Assembly: GCA_963714405.1 (NCBI GenBank)
Contig: CAVQOH010000001.1
Location: forward strand, 620,001 to 684,000
Direction: 5' to 3'
Length of the DNA stretch: 64,000 nt
Origin: JAZGGS01 sp963714405
GTDB taxonomy: Bacteria > Bacteroidota > Ignavibacteria > Ignavibacteriales > Ignavibacteriaceae
Shown here piece by piece: positions 1 to 9,856 of the stretch. The notes beneath the pieces are model-generated. The model was not told the origin of the DNA. It searched no databases and saw only the letters and a list, made by a program, of their open reading frames with translations. The position numbers and the translations under genes were made by a program. How positions within the stretch are numbered: position 1 is the stretch's first letter; each line of letters starts with the position of its first letter.

Positions 1-1055
1 TCTTTTGTTGATTTAACAAATTGGTTAATTTTATCCGTTAAATCAAGTGCGAAAACATCTGAAAAATTTAGATCTCTAAGTTCATTAAATTTTCTGGCAA
101 ATAATTTACTAAATTCTTTACTTGTTTGCCTAAAAACGCCATATTTATTAACAAGCGCTGCCGGTTTAGGAAACTGATCAATAATTTTTCCTAACCCAGT
201 TGTTAATTCTGTTCCAGGTTGCAGCAGCGGAACTTGTTTCTTTTCTCTCGAAATTCCTACTAATGCAACAACATTTTTATCAATATCTGAAAGCGGAAGT
301 TCCAAAATTTCCTTATCCGCGTCAGATCTCATCCTGGTTACCGGAAACGCATCAATAATTATGCAATTCAGAGTTTCTTTGATATATCTCTCAACAGCCT
401 CAAAAAACTCAATTAAATAGCCAGGAATGAACTCTTGAAATGATTTTCCTTCAATTTGATAGGGTTTTAGACCTAAACTTTCCGCATAAGCATTATTTAC
501 GAGTAAGAATTTACCTTTATTATCCTTTATCCAAAAATGCTCTTCCAGATTATCTACCAACCGCTTAATGGTTTCCTTACCAATAAATGTAAGTGGATAA
601 ACATTCACTATTTTCTTCAGAACAAAATTTATTTCATCATTATTAATAATTTTATCTATATCACCTGCGGAGAGGGTAATTGATTCTTCATCTCTAATAT
701 CAAAATCAAATTTTTGCGGAATGATTGTGCAGAGTATGAAACGGCTGTTTTCTGATTCGTAACAATTGAATATTAACTTTGCTTTAAATTTTTCACCGTT
801 CCGCAAAACCAATTCAGTAGATTGAACTTCATACAATTTATTTTGTTCAACAACTTTTTCAAGATACTGTTCAAAATGATCAGCTGTATCTTTTTCAAAA
901 TAGCTTGTTATTCTTTGAGATTTGGTTTTTAATTTAAGAAGAGAAGTCCCAGCGGAGTTTGAATTTATTATATCCCCGCTCTGTTCTAAAATATAGAACG
1001 GATCCCTGTTATTCTGTGCAATAACATTTTGAAGATTTTTATCTTTCCCAAACAC
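1..1055 (-). CDS. PAS-domain signalling protein, partial (C-terminus off the left edge)
   Basis: This is an open minus-strand frame that runs off the window edge, with 351 complete codons visible. It begins at GTG 1055, directly preceded by an in-frame TAA, and no ATG lies nearby. Around residues 185-230 there is a PAS-like stretch (FWIKDNKGKFLLVNNAYAES followed by GLKPYQIEGKSFQEF), which is the usual pattern of a PAS sensory fold. Flanking parts look like further PAS-like folds, for example DPFYILEQSGDIINSN near residue 19 and a third one near residue 315. No kinase, GGDEF or receiver domain is visible before the edge, so the output domain is unknown; a histidine kinase would be the common outcome. 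It lies 254 nt downstream of the exopolysaccharide operon on the same strand, with no clear terminator between them, so a link to that operon is possible but not shown. Confidence 0.7.
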   Translation of the reverse strand, partial: MFGKDKNLQNVIAQNNRDPFYILEQSGDIINSNSAGTSLLKLKTKSQRITSYFEKDTADHFEQYLEKVVEQNKLYEVQSTELVLRNGEKFKAKLIFNCYESENSRFILCTIIPQKFDFDIRDEESITLSAGDIDKIINNDEINFVLKKIVNVYPLTFIGKETIKRLVDNLEEHFWIKDNKGKFLLVNNAYAESLGLKPYQIEGKSFQEFIPGYLIEFFEAVERYIKETLNCIIIDAFPVTRMRSDADKEILELPLSDIDKNVVALVGISREKKQVPLLQPGTELTTGLGKIIDQFPKPAALVNKYGVFRQTSKEFSKLFARKFNELRDLNFSDVFALDLTDKINQFVKSTK

Positions 1056-1309
1056 TTAAAACTTAAAAAATCATTAACTATAAATAATATGAAGCATTTA
1101 CAAATACATTTTGAATAATTTTTTCATGATTATATCAGACAGGTTAAATGTATTGATATAATTTGATCACATCACCTGCTCAACCTTTCCGAGTTTATTT
1201 TAACTGGATTTCATATTAAAGCTAAATAAAATTATGCAACTTTTTTTATATACCGTAAAAAATAACAAACGAAAGAAGAAACAGATAAAGTAATATCTGA
1301 AGGTAAAGT

Positions 1310-3052
1310 TTAATTATCATAATACACCTCAATAGTTGTAGATTGATTCGCCATTAAATATGGAACTATCAGAATATAATTCCCTGTCCGCGCATCATAT
1401 CTTAAGATAAAGCTGTTACCCGGTATTGAAAGATTTCTGTAGCTTTTGGGTAAGTTTAGTATAACGCCCAAGTTTCCAACTTTAGCTTTATTGCGGTTTT
1501 CAATCACTAAATTTAAACCACGTTTCTCTCCGATTTCTTTTATTTTAACCAAAATATTTTCCTTATTAATTAACCACTGAATCAATGATGAATAACTTGC
1601 TATCCAGCAGTTATTGCTTCTGAGATTGCTTAAGATTTTTCTAATATGTTCTGAATCAATATTGTTTCTGTAACTGCTAAATTGATTTAAATAGGATACT
1701 GGTAAAAAACCACCTGCCCTGGAAATAAAACTGTAAAGATTTTTTTGATTTATTATATCATCTTCATTATTAATATCATTTTGAAGTTTTTCATAATTGA
1801 AAGCTGGCAGTAGCATACTGAAATGAGTAAATGGCAGCATGCTTTTTTTATTAATAATGTAAATTGAATTATCTTCATTCATAATAAAATCAAATAACAT
1901 GCATCCTGTTTTATCAGAGATCTGTTTACTCGTGCTGTTTATATACTTAATTCCAAATAATGACTGTTTAGCTCTGTTTCGCAATATCTTAAGAGCATCT
2001 TCAATTAATTTTATTTTTTCTTCCCTACTAAAATCAAAATGCTTAAGCTCATCAAACAATACGTTGATATCTCCGTAATGAGCCAATCTTTCAACTTCTT
2101 CTGGAAATGAGATTACTGCTTGGGGAGTTATAAAAAGATTATTCGCAATTACTTGCGAGGATAATGCAAACTGGGATAGCGCATCAATATTAAATTCAAC
2201 AGGGTTTTCAACCATACTTGTAATTGCTGCCGCAAATTTTAAATCCAGATACCACTGATTCATCCATGCAATTGGATTTCCAGATAACCATTCAACACTG
2301 TTTAATAGTAATTTTCCCATCACATCTTCTTCATCAGAAGAAATTTGGGAAAGCTGAAAACCAAACCAGATTATTCTTCCATATTCTACTTCCATTTTTA
2401 CTATTCCCGGTTTACCAGATATTTTATTATCATCCAAGAAATATTCCCCAAGTTCCTCCACATTATTCAAATAATTCTCTGCATAAGATATGGGATAGTT
2501 TTGCATTACAATTAAGCTGCTATTTAATTGCAGGTTATGCGTTAAAAAATTATTATTATAAAGCATATGTTTTTTTGCAATAGTATTTTCTCTTAAAAAA
2601 TTTTTAACCTCCAAACCAGCTAAAGATCTCAACGCATCCATTTGTCTGTTTTTGCCATCATTATCAACTGTGCCAGCATTTCCAAGAATGAATAATCCTT
2701 TTCCAGCTTTTAAAAATTCCCGCAGATTCTCCAATCCATCATCTGAAATAATTTCTACAGAAGGAAGGATAAGGATATCCATTTCATCAAAATCAAAATC
2801 ATCCAATCCATCATCATCAAAAACCTCGTAACTAATTTTTTTATTAAGGAAGAAAATTTCCAAATCACGTGTTGGATAAAAATTATCATCTTCTGAATGA
2901 AGCAATTGTTTAGTAAGGGATGAATGAACTAATCCAATTTTGGTTTTTGAAAAATCCTTTGATAGTGAATAACCAGATAACATTATACATAATGTTAGAA
3001 CAAGTAAAATGATTTTAATTATTTCGTTTATATTTTTTCTGATCTGAATCAT
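1310..3052 (-). CDS. Secreted GATase-like/NodB-like fold protein, degenerate; last gene of the EPS operon
   Basis: A protein of about 580 aa. ATG 3052 is preferred over a TTG two codons upstream and lies 9 nt after the stop of the previous gene. Residues 8-30 form a hydrophobic export signal or anchor. Residues about 38-140 look like a class I amidotransferase/ThuA-type Rossmann fold (IGLVHS; MDILILPSVEIISDDGLENL; FLKAGKGLFILGNAG). The rest aligns by eye with its upstream neighbour (3062-4960), including KFAAAITSMVENP and a C-terminal beta-rich module, so the two are tandem paralogues. The centre keeps the outline of a polysaccharide-deacetylase barrel but shows no TFDD, HxxxH or RxPY motif, so it is unlikely to be catalytic. 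The role is unknown; its position after synthase and barrel genes suggests polymer binding, modification or export in the periplasm. Confidence 0.65.
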   Translation of the reverse strand: MIQIRKNINEIIKIILLVLTLCIMLSGYSLSKDFSKTKIGLVHSSLTKQLLHSEDDNFYPTRDLEIFFLNKKISYEVFDDDGLDDFDFDEMDILILPSVEIISDDGLENLREFLKAGKGLFILGNAGTVDNDGKNRQMDALRSLAGLEVKNFLRENTIAKKHMLYNNNFLTHNLQLNSSLIVMQNYPISYAENYLNNVEELGEYFLDDNKISGKPGIVKMEVEYGRIIWFGFQLSQISSDEEDVMGKLLLNSVEWLSGNPIAWMNQWYLDLKFAAAITSMVENPVEFNIDALSQFALSSQVIANNLFITPQAVISFPEEVERLAHYGDINVLFDELKHFDFSREEKIKLIEDALKILRNRAKQSLFGIKYINSTSKQISDKTGCMLFDFIMNEDNSIYIINKKSMLPFTHFSMLLPAFNYEKLQNDINNEDDIINQKNLYSFISRAGGFLPVSYLNQFSSYRNNIDSEHIRKILSNLRSNNCWIASYSSLIQWLINKENILVKIKEIGEKRGLNLVIENRNKAKVGNLGVILNLPKSYRNLSIPGNSFILRYDARTGNYILIVPYLMANQSTTIEVYYDN

Positions 3053-3061
3053 TATCAATAC

Positions 3062-4960
3062 TTAACTGCTTACTTTGTCATAATCTATATAATATGTTCT
3101 GGATTCTCCCGGTTCAAGATTGTCAATCATTAAATTTAAAAACCTGGATTTTACCTGGTGTTTAAACTTTGCCAGCTTTGTTCCGATAATTTCAGTATCA
3201 ATAGATATTTTTTCTGCATTATCATTTAGATCTATGTCTAAAGACAGATCATCAATTGCTTCTTTACCTGGATTAGTTACTGTAACCATCACTCTTGTTT
3301 TTCCACTTTTTTTCGTTCTTGTTTCTATATATTCTTTCTTATCATACCAGTTCTGAATCTCGCTTGCGGTAGCTATCCAGAAGTTCTTCTTTTTTAATTC
3401 CTGAATCACATTTTTAACAACTCCGATATTCTCCGCTTTGCATTGAAAATCAGTATGCATTTTAAATAGATATAATCCACCTTCAAATAATATTCTATCA
3501 AGATCTTCCTGGTAAGTATAAAATTGAAATTCAGGTTGATCCAGTCCGTAATCACGTATAATTTCATAATCATCTCTGGCAGTTTTAGTGAAAGAAATTA
3601 TACGATTTTCACCCCTGATAACTATTTCAGGAACAGATCTGTCTGTAAGGGAATCTGTTAGTATGTACTTATAACCTGCTTGAATAAGGGCATTTATCGT
3701 GTTGTCATCATACAAACCGTAAAAAGGAAGAACACCAGATACAGTTTTATTTGTAATGTTTTCAATCCAATTTTTTGCACTTTTAAGATTTTGTAATTGT
3801 CTTTCAAAATCGTATAAATCATTAAAATTATCATTTACTGAGTTGATATATCCAACATCAACTAAAGGTGCAACTTCCCCAAAGTTGCTTACTTTTTCTA
3901 CTAATTTTTTATAATCTATTTGCCGAGTTGGATTTACAAAAAAAGTTGCTTTTAAATTTTCTTTTTTAAGTAGTGGTAAAAGATTATTTATATTTTCAGC
4001 ACTATTTGTTAATGCAGGTAATATCACTGCTGCAGCATCAACTCCGGCAGGCCAATTTCTGATATACGTTAGCGGTTCATAAGTAAGCCAGTTTATGGAG
4101 TTGTTAAAAAACCTATCGAAGTAGATATAATCTTCCTCGCTGCCAATTATAGAATTGATTTCAAAACCCATCCAAACAAATCTGCCTTTACCATAAGTAC
4201 CATAGGCAATACCTGCGCTATTCTTAATACCTTCTCGCACCAGCCCGTCCTCAAGACGGTAATTATACCAAAAGCTCACTTGGGTTGTTCTGGGATCAAG
4301 AATTTCTACTGCAAGCGGTTTATCCCAAGTTGCAACTCTTAGCGGGAAACCAGTTGGAATATTTGCTGTAAGAGGTAAGGCTCCCCTTAAAGTATGAATT
4401 TTTGTTCGGTCTTCATTTCCAATTTCTTTAGAATGTTTTATACCAAATACTTCGGAAAAGAAATCCCATCCTCTCCATTTACCTGCATCAGAATATGAAG
4501 CTGTACCGCTTGTTGCAAAGATGCTTCCCCCATCAATTAAAAATTTTTTGATGTTTATAATTTCTTTATCACTAAGTGATTTGGAACCTGGAAGTATTAT
4601 TAAATCATATTTTTTATGAAGATTATTTTCAATTATCTGATCGCTTATTACATCATACTTCAGATCAAGGTTATTAATGAATTTTTTCCAGGATGCAACA
4701 TTATTATCAAGCCAGTTGTTTCCTTCAGGCATCATATTTTTTGTATAAACCGAATGAAGAATACCAATTTTGGCATCCGTACCAAATACAAAATTCTTAA
4801 TCACTCCGAAATCCGGAACCATATCAGCAGCACTGTATCTTCCATAAACCGATTTGAGGACAAATAAATACACAAGCAAAGCCATTAGAACCACTATTAT
4901 TCCTGAAAACAAAATGGCTGCAAGACTTGATTTATTATATTTATTTTCTTCTATCGCCAC
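3062..4960 (-). CDS. Membrane-anchored NodB-fold pseudo-deacetylase (PgaB-like position)
   Basis: A 632 aa protein with a GTG start at 4960 that overlaps the previous stop by 10 nt, suggesting translational coupling. There is one TM segment (about residues 12-35), so most of the protein is extracytoplasmic. Residues about 60-170 form a GATase/ThuA-like fold (KIGILHSVY; YDLIILPGSKSLSDKEIINI; GGSIFATSGTA). Residues about 310-510 have the NodB polysaccharide-deacetylase outline: a start strand DAAAVILPA, the diagnostic LKATFFVNP, VLPFYGLYD, and KMHTDF near the end. The catalytic motifs are nevertheless lost: TFDDG is replaced by ILPAL, no HxxxH follows, and the RxPY arginine is leucine. A beta-rich domain closes the protein. 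By position it is the counterpart of PgaB, but chemistry is doubtful. It might bind or guide the polymer rather than deacetylate it. Confidence 0.7.
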   Translation of the reverse strand: MAIEENKYNKSSLAAILFSGIIVVLMALLVYLFVLKSVYGRYSAADMVPDFGVIKNFVFGTDAKIGILHSVYTKNMMPEGNNWLDNNVASWKKFINNLDLKYDVISDQIIENNLHKKYDLIILPGSKSLSDKEIINIKKFLIDGGSIFATSGTASYSDAGKWRGWDFFSEVFGIKHSKEIGNEDRTKIHTLRGALPLTANIPTGFPLRVATWDKPLAVEILDPRTTQVSFWYNYRLEDGLVREGIKNSAGIAYGTYGKGRFVWMGFEINSIIGSEEDYIYFDRFFNNSINWLTYEPLTYIRNWPAGVDAAAVILPALTNSAENINNLLPLLKKENLKATFFVNPTRQIDYKKLVEKVSNFGEVAPLVDVGYINSVNDNFNDLYDFERQLQNLKSAKNWIENITNKTVSGVLPFYGLYDDNTINALIQAGYKYILTDSLTDRSVPEIVIRGENRIISFTKTARDDYEIIRDYGLDQPEFQFYTYQEDLDRILFEGGLYLFKMHTDFQCKAENIGVVKNVIQELKKKNFWIATASEIQNWYDKKEYIETRTKKSGKTRVMVTVTNPGKEAIDDLSLDIDLNDNAEKISIDTEIIGTKLAKFKHQVKSRFLNLMIDNLEPGESRTYYIDYDKVSS

Positions 4961-5382
4961 TTAATTTCACCGTTATCTCTATCTTCCTTAAGAGAGATAT
5001 ATCCTTCATCTGTATATTTAAGATACCTTGAATCAGGAATTTCTGGTTTCTGCTCTTTTCTTGTTTTTTCTAAATTTTCCCTTTGCTTTCTTGAAGAATA
5101 CTGTGGAGACAAAGTACTTTTACCTTGAATTACCGGTTGATATCTTACTTCCTTTTTAGGAACGCGTTTTACCTGATTAATTATATCATCAACATAAATT
5201 TTTTCCTGCTGCAATTCTGCTGGTTCCACTAATTCAGCTTGCTGCATTTCGTACCTAGATGCCTTAGATTCCTGGTATTTACGCTCACGAATTTTATATA
5301 AAATATAGGCACCAACAGCAAGTATAAAAGTGCTAATAGTAGCAACCAGGATGATTGTAGATAATATTGGAATTAGTTCCAT
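4951..5382 (-). CDS. Small single-TM protein of the EPS operon
   Basis: A 143 aa protein starting at ATG 5382 with a good GAGGG ribosome-binding site 7 nt upstream. One N-terminal TM helix (about residues 7-30) is followed by KIRERK, which by the positive-inside rule puts the rest in the cytoplasm. The tail is charged and low in hydrophobics, probably flexible (QVKRVPKKEVRYQP, RKQRENLEKTRKEQK), and ends in GEIKWR. I do not recognise a family. It sits between the GT2 synthase and the pseudo-deacetylase, and PgaD, the small membrane partner of PgaC, occupies a comparable place. PgaD-like function is only a positional guess, because PgaD has two TM helices and this protein has one. The stop overlaps the start of the next gene. 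Confidence 0.65.
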   Translation of the reverse strand: MELIPILSTIILVATISTFILAVGAYILYKIRERKYQESKASRYEMQQAELVEPAELQQEKIYVDDIINQVKRVPKKEVRYQPVIQGKSTLSPQYSSRKQRENLEKTRKEQKPEIPDSRYLKYTDEGYISLKEDRDNGEIKWR

Positions 5383-5414
5383 TTATGCCCTCATAACTAT
5401 TTTATTTATAAACT

Positions 5415-6806
5415 TTAACTACCTATCCGCTCCAACTTTCCCCATCTCATCTTAACGCCAAGAAATTCTTCTACGGTTGACATAGCTTTACAAATATCAA
5501 TTATAAGTATAAAAACCATCCTGTAAATAATAGCATAGCTCACAAGACGGAATTCTTCTTTTTCAGCTGCGACACAATACAACGCTGTTATTAAATCCAG
5601 CAAAGCAAGACCAGCCCACCAGAAAAATATTAGTGAAGTAAATCCAAATGCCAGCGCAGCTACTATAAAAAACAAATGTGCTGCAATGTTCATTGGCGGC
5701 CAAATAAGCGCTTCGTAAAACATTGCCCAAAGTGTAAATGTATCACCAAAATTTATAGTTGGGTTGAGCATTAATTTTTTATGTTTCCTGATGGACTGAA
5801 TTATTCCCCTTGTCCATCTATAACGCTGTTTTAATAATTGTTGAAGAGTTTCAGGAGCTTCTGTATATGAAATTGAATTTGGTTCATAATAAATTTTCCA
5901 TCCGTCTGCAAGAATTCTAAGTGTTAAATCGGCGTCCTCAGAAAAAGTATCATCAGCATAGAAACCAGCTTTCGACACAGCTTCTTTACGGAAAAGACCA
6001 ATAGGCCCGGGAATAATATTCACCAATCTAGCAAAGCTTTGCGCACTTCTTGCCATGTTAAGTCCCTCAACATATTCAAGTGCTTGAAGATCTGTAATAA
6101 ACTTACCACGGTTTAATACTTTTACATTACCAGCAACTGCGCCAATTTTTGGATTTGTAAAATGACGCACAGCTAGTTTTAAAGAATCCGCTGATAGAAC
6201 TGAATCTCCATCCATACAAAGTATGTAATCACCTTTAGAAACCTGTATTCCAGCATTTAATGCTGTAGCTTTTCCGCCATTAGGTTTATTAACTAAAGAA
6301 ATTTTTACATCGCAAAATTTACCCTTTTGGTATCCAACCATCGATTCAGCAACCTGCTTTGTGTTATCGGTAGAACCATCATTAACAAGAATTATTTCAT
6401 AATCAGAATAATTTAGTTTAAGTAATGAAGCGACTGATTTGTTAATAATTTTTGCCTCGTTATAAACAGGGATAATAATTGAAACAAAAGGTTGAAAACC
6501 ATTAGTTGATTTGAATGTGTATTCACTTAAATAAAAGTATGCTAATACTAAAATTCCGAAGTAACGAATTAGCAGGATGAAAAGGAAAATAACAAGTGCA
6601 ACTATTGTTGAATATTCAATTAAAGATGAAGTGCTTAGAACTGTCTTTGGAAGTGTATATAGAATGATTAGAATAAGTATTAGCGAAAAGACACCGCTGA
6701 TAATAATTCTTTTTACCAATTTCCATTCTCTCCCTTGCATTGATGGAATTGAAGAACTACTATCAATTTTGAAAGTTGATTTCTTTATTTCTTGTTTAAA
6801 ATTCAT
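5415..6806 (-). CDS. Processive family 2 glycosyltransferase (PgaC-like polysaccharide synthase)
   Basis: A 463 aa membrane synthase. ATG 6806 is chosen over an upstream TTG (6854) because the extra 16 residues look unrelated. N-terminal TM segments lie at about 32-55 and 62-95. The GT2 catalytic domain follows with VSIIIPVYNE, NDGSTD (D143), CMDGDS (DxD at 199-201), SEDADL (ED at 290-291) and QRYRW (327-331), the full D,D,D,QxxRW set of processive hyaluronan/cellulose/PNAG-type synthases. C-terminal TM helices follow. Length is close to PgaC. It should polymerise a UDP-sugar on the cytoplasmic face and thread the chain through the membrane. It belongs to one minus-strand operon with the upstream TPR-barrel gene and the downstream small TM gene (32 nt gap). 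PNAG as product is plausible but not proven; other beta-glycans use the same enzyme type. Confidence 0.88.
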   Translation of the reverse strand: MNFKQEIKKSTFKIDSSSSIPSMQGREWKLVKRIIISGVFSLILILIILYTLPKTVLSTSSLIEYSTIVALVIFLFILLIRYFGILVLAYFYLSEYTFKSTNGFQPFVSIIIPVYNEAKIINKSVASLLKLNYSDYEIILVNDGSTDNTKQVAESMVGYQKGKFCDVKISLVNKPNGGKATALNAGIQVSKGDYILCMDGDSVLSADSLKLAVRHFTNPKIGAVAGNVKVLNRGKFITDLQALEYVEGLNMARSAQSFARLVNIIPGPIGLFRKEAVSKAGFYADDTFSEDADLTLRILADGWKIYYEPNSISYTEAPETLQQLLKQRYRWTRGIIQSIRKHKKLMLNPTINFGDTFTLWAMFYEALIWPPMNIAAHLFFIVAALAFGFTSLIFFWWAGLALLDLITALYCVAAEKEEFRLVSYAIIYRMVFILIIDICKAMSTVEEFLGVKMRWGKLERIGS

Positions 6807-6993
6807 TTTGGATGACACGATTGAATTGCAAAAACGCAATTTTAATGCCACCAAAAACTGCTTTTCTGTACTCTTTTTTTACTTTTTTGATTGCTAATAT
6901 GAAACAATCTCAGATAAAAGGTAAATGGTGTATCAATATAAAACAAGTTGCTAGTTTTGCAGAAATTTAAGGAATTAAGATAAATTGTATTAT

Positions 6994-9843
6994 TTATAAA
7001 TTCCAAAAAGCTGATAAACCGATTGAAGTGGAACTGTATCCCCGCTCGGATTGAATTGTAGTGGAAAATGTGAGCCGACATTGAAATGAAAATGCGCTCG
7101 TAACCCTGTAATTTACCATTCCGTAGAATTCTCTTATAATAAAATCTTCAGATGGGATATAACCAATTTTAGCTCCAAGAATTGTAAAAGCCTCTTCATC
7201 ATTAGCTGGTACCCAATCAACCCATAAACTGTGTGAATCATAATTTTTTGGCGACCAATAAAGCGAACTTACATCTTTAAAATTGTAATAATAATATTCG
7301 TAGCCTGCAGTAAAAATTTTTCTAAAAATCTTACCCAGACGGAGCTGCAACCGATTGCTATTGTTATCATCGGAAACAACAGTAAATGCGTACACACCTG
7401 AAAATTTCCAATCATTCCTGGCTATATAATCCCCTTGCAATAAAAGAATATTTGCATGTATTCTTTGATCAACTAAAAATGGAGAATATAATACCTGCGC
7501 TGCATCCATTGACTGGAAATTTGCAATAAATGAATACCTGTTCTTTTTTTCTGCTTTTAAGCTAATTTCTGTAATAAGTTTTTTCACATTCCCTGCGAAA
7601 AATGTAGTTCCAATTCCTGCACTAGCTGAAACAACCGGGCTAAGCCTTGTATAAATATTTCCTTTTAAAACTGAAATTCTATTTGTTACAGAATCTGAAG
7701 CAAGAAAACCACTATAGCCGCTAACTCCAATGCCAATATAATTTGTTAACCCAACATCATATTTCAAGCCATAAGTTGAATAAGTAAAATCAAAATTATC
7801 TGAAAAATAAATTACTTCAGGTGAAAGAAGCATGTATGTGGGAAAAATTCCTGATGTAAAACCAGCAGAACCGCTTCCCCCAAACCAGCTCATTCTTGTA
7901 TTAAGTAAATGTGATGATGGAGAAATGCTAAGCAATTCTTCATAAATATTTTGAGCAAAACTATATTCACCTAATGCAAAGAATGAATCACCTAGAAATA
8001 ATTTTACTTCTGCATCATCAGGATTAATAGATGCTAGCTTGCTAAATTCGGTTTGGGCGTTATAAAAATCACCGCTCCAGTAAAACACTTTTGCACGTTG
8101 TTTTAATATTTTATAATTATCAGGATTAATAAGCAAAAGATCATTATAAATTTCTATTGCTCTTAAGTAATCTTTTTTACAAATGTGTGCTTCAGCTAAC
8201 TCATTTAAAACATTTCTATCTGCTTTGGGATTTAACAAATACTCATTGTAATATAAAATTGCATCCTCACAATTTCTATTAAAAACTTCCTCTCTTGCTA
8301 ACTTTAAAATATTATATAGTAGAGCTTCTTCATTTCTTATTTTTTGCATATCAATTGAATGCTGGAGAATTTTATTATCCGCGTTTTGAGGTTGGAGTAT
8401 CATTGTTTTATTTAGAATATTTTGTGCATCAGCAAGTTTGTTTTGTTGAAAATACAAAGAAGCTAAAGTTAGTAAAGCCTGGATATTATCAGAATCATGT
8501 CTTAGAACTTTATTTAATGAAATTTCAGCTGCATTCAAATCTTCATTCATCCACAATGAAAGCTGTGCAAAAAGCAGATTATAATCACTGTTTTCCGGTA
8601 ATTTATTAAGCAAAAAGACAATTTGCTCTTTGGCTTTCTGAAGATCTTTATTCCATGAACTGATAAGAGCATTTTGATATCTGGCTTCATCATCACCTGG
8701 AAATCGGATTAGATAATTGTCTAATAATTTAAGCGCTGTGCTATAATCTTTCTGATAGGATAAATACTTTGCCAATTCAATAATGATTTTTCCTTCATCA
8801 GGCTTTTTTTTCAATTGATTTTCGAGTTCAGCAATTTTTGATGAAAAATGTTTATCCTTTTCATCAGAAATTTTATTTTTTAAATCGTTATAAGTTTTAT
8901 CATCAATCTGTAAATTTAAAAACAAGTTAAACTGATCGAATGATTCCTGGTAACGATTATTTTTTAATAATTCCTCTATAAGTAAATATCGAGTCTTAAA
9001 ATCTTCCGGGTTAGTTTTTAAAATTCTGTAATATTTATCAATCGAGTATTCTTTGTATTTTTTCTTTACAGGTAGGCCGTAATTAAACCTGGTTGTTGTA
9101 TCGTTAACAGTATAAACATAACCTTTACCTCTCGCCAGATCATAACCATCTAAAGCTTCTTTAAAATAGGGGCGAATTTCTAAAGCAGTTTTAAAAGCTT
9201 CAATTGCTAATTGATTTTTACCAAGCCACATTGTAAAATATCCATAGCGGGACCAAAGGCGTTGATCTTCAGGATATTTTTTGGTATAGTGTTTTAATAT
9301 TGGTTCACCTTTAGAGATGTGATTATTTTTTGCTAGAATTTCAGAATAACGAATTATCTCATCTGCAGAAGCTTCTCTACGCTTCAAATATTGATCATAC
9401 CATTCTTCCGCTTTTTGCCATTCACCCAAGTTTTTATAGCACTTTCCAACCTCAAGGTAATTGATTGCTGCTGAAGGATTTATAGCAATTTCACGTTTAT
9501 AACCAACAATGTTATTTTCAAGCAGGTCATTCCATGCCTCAATGGCTCTTGTTAAATTTGAATTATAAGTTGTGTTTTTTGGATCAAGTTTAAGGGCTGA
9601 TCTATAATCATAAACCGCCATTTCATATCTTTTTCGCTGCTCATAACATAAACCACGTAAATTGTATCCTTCCGGATTTTGTGGCTCTGCAGATATAAAA
9701 CGGTTAAGCAAATCTATAGCTTCACCATATCTGCCGAATTTCATCTGCTCAATTGCTTCGTTTTTTATATTTGTGGTAAGCTGCTGTGCAAACAGACTAA
9801 CAGGGAGAAAAAAAAATATTGAAACTATAACTATTGTTTTCAT
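6994..9843 (-). CDS. TPR periplasmic scaffold with outer-membrane beta-barrel (PgaA/YaiO-like exporter)
   Basis: A 949 aa protein from ATG 9843, the start that gives a clean signal peptide (MKTIVIVSIFFFLPVSLFAQ). It lies 13 nt after the stop of the ATPase gene; a longer reading into that gene lacks a signal sequence. About 15-17 TPR units fill residues 25-650 (for example AIDLLNRFISAEPQNPEGYN; AVYDYRSALKLDPKNTTY). The last 270 residues are alternating aromatic beta-strands (YDVGLTNYIGIGVSGYSGFL; YEYYYYNFKDVSSLYWSP) typical of a YaiO-type outer-membrane barrel, and the protein ends in an aromatic-rich strand (GLSAFWNL). TPR plus barrel is the PgaA/PelB export-pore layout. It probably carries the polymer made by the adjacent GT2 across the periplasm and outer membrane. 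Confidence 0.85.
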   Translation of the reverse strand: MKTIVIVSIFFFLPVSLFAQQLTTNIKNEAIEQMKFGRYGEAIDLLNRFISAEPQNPEGYNLRGLCYEQRKRYEMAVYDYRSALKLDPKNTTYNSNLTRAIEAWNDLLENNIVGYKREIAINPSAAINYLEVGKCYKNLGEWQKAEEWYDQYLKRREASADEIIRYSEILAKNNHISKGEPILKHYTKKYPEDQRLWSRYGYFTMWLGKNQLAIEAFKTALEIRPYFKEALDGYDLARGKGYVYTVNDTTTRFNYGLPVKKKYKEYSIDKYYRILKTNPEDFKTRYLLIEELLKNNRYQESFDQFNLFLNLQIDDKTYNDLKNKISDEKDKHFSSKIAELENQLKKKPDEGKIIIELAKYLSYQKDYSTALKLLDNYLIRFPGDDEARYQNALISSWNKDLQKAKEQIVFLLNKLPENSDYNLLFAQLSLWMNEDLNAAEISLNKVLRHDSDNIQALLTLASLYFQQNKLADAQNILNKTMILQPQNADNKILQHSIDMQKIRNEEALLYNILKLAREEVFNRNCEDAILYYNEYLLNPKADRNVLNELAEAHICKKDYLRAIEIYNDLLLINPDNYKILKQRAKVFYWSGDFYNAQTEFSKLASINPDDAEVKLFLGDSFFALGEYSFAQNIYEELLSISPSSHLLNTRMSWFGGSGSAGFTSGIFPTYMLLSPEVIYFSDNFDFTYSTYGLKYDVGLTNYIGIGVSGYSGFLASDSVTNRISVLKGNIYTRLSPVVSASAGIGTTFFAGNVKKLITEISLKAEKKNRYSFIANFQSMDAAQVLYSPFLVDQRIHANILLLQGDYIARNDWKFSGVYAFTVVSDDNNSNRLQLRLGKIFRKIFTAGYEYYYYNFKDVSSLYWSPKNYDSHSLWVDWVPANDEEAFTILGAKIGYIPSEDFIIREFYGMVNYRVTSAFSFQCRLTFSTTIQSERGYSSTSIGLSAFWNL

Positions 9844-9856
9844 GATAGTTAAGTTT

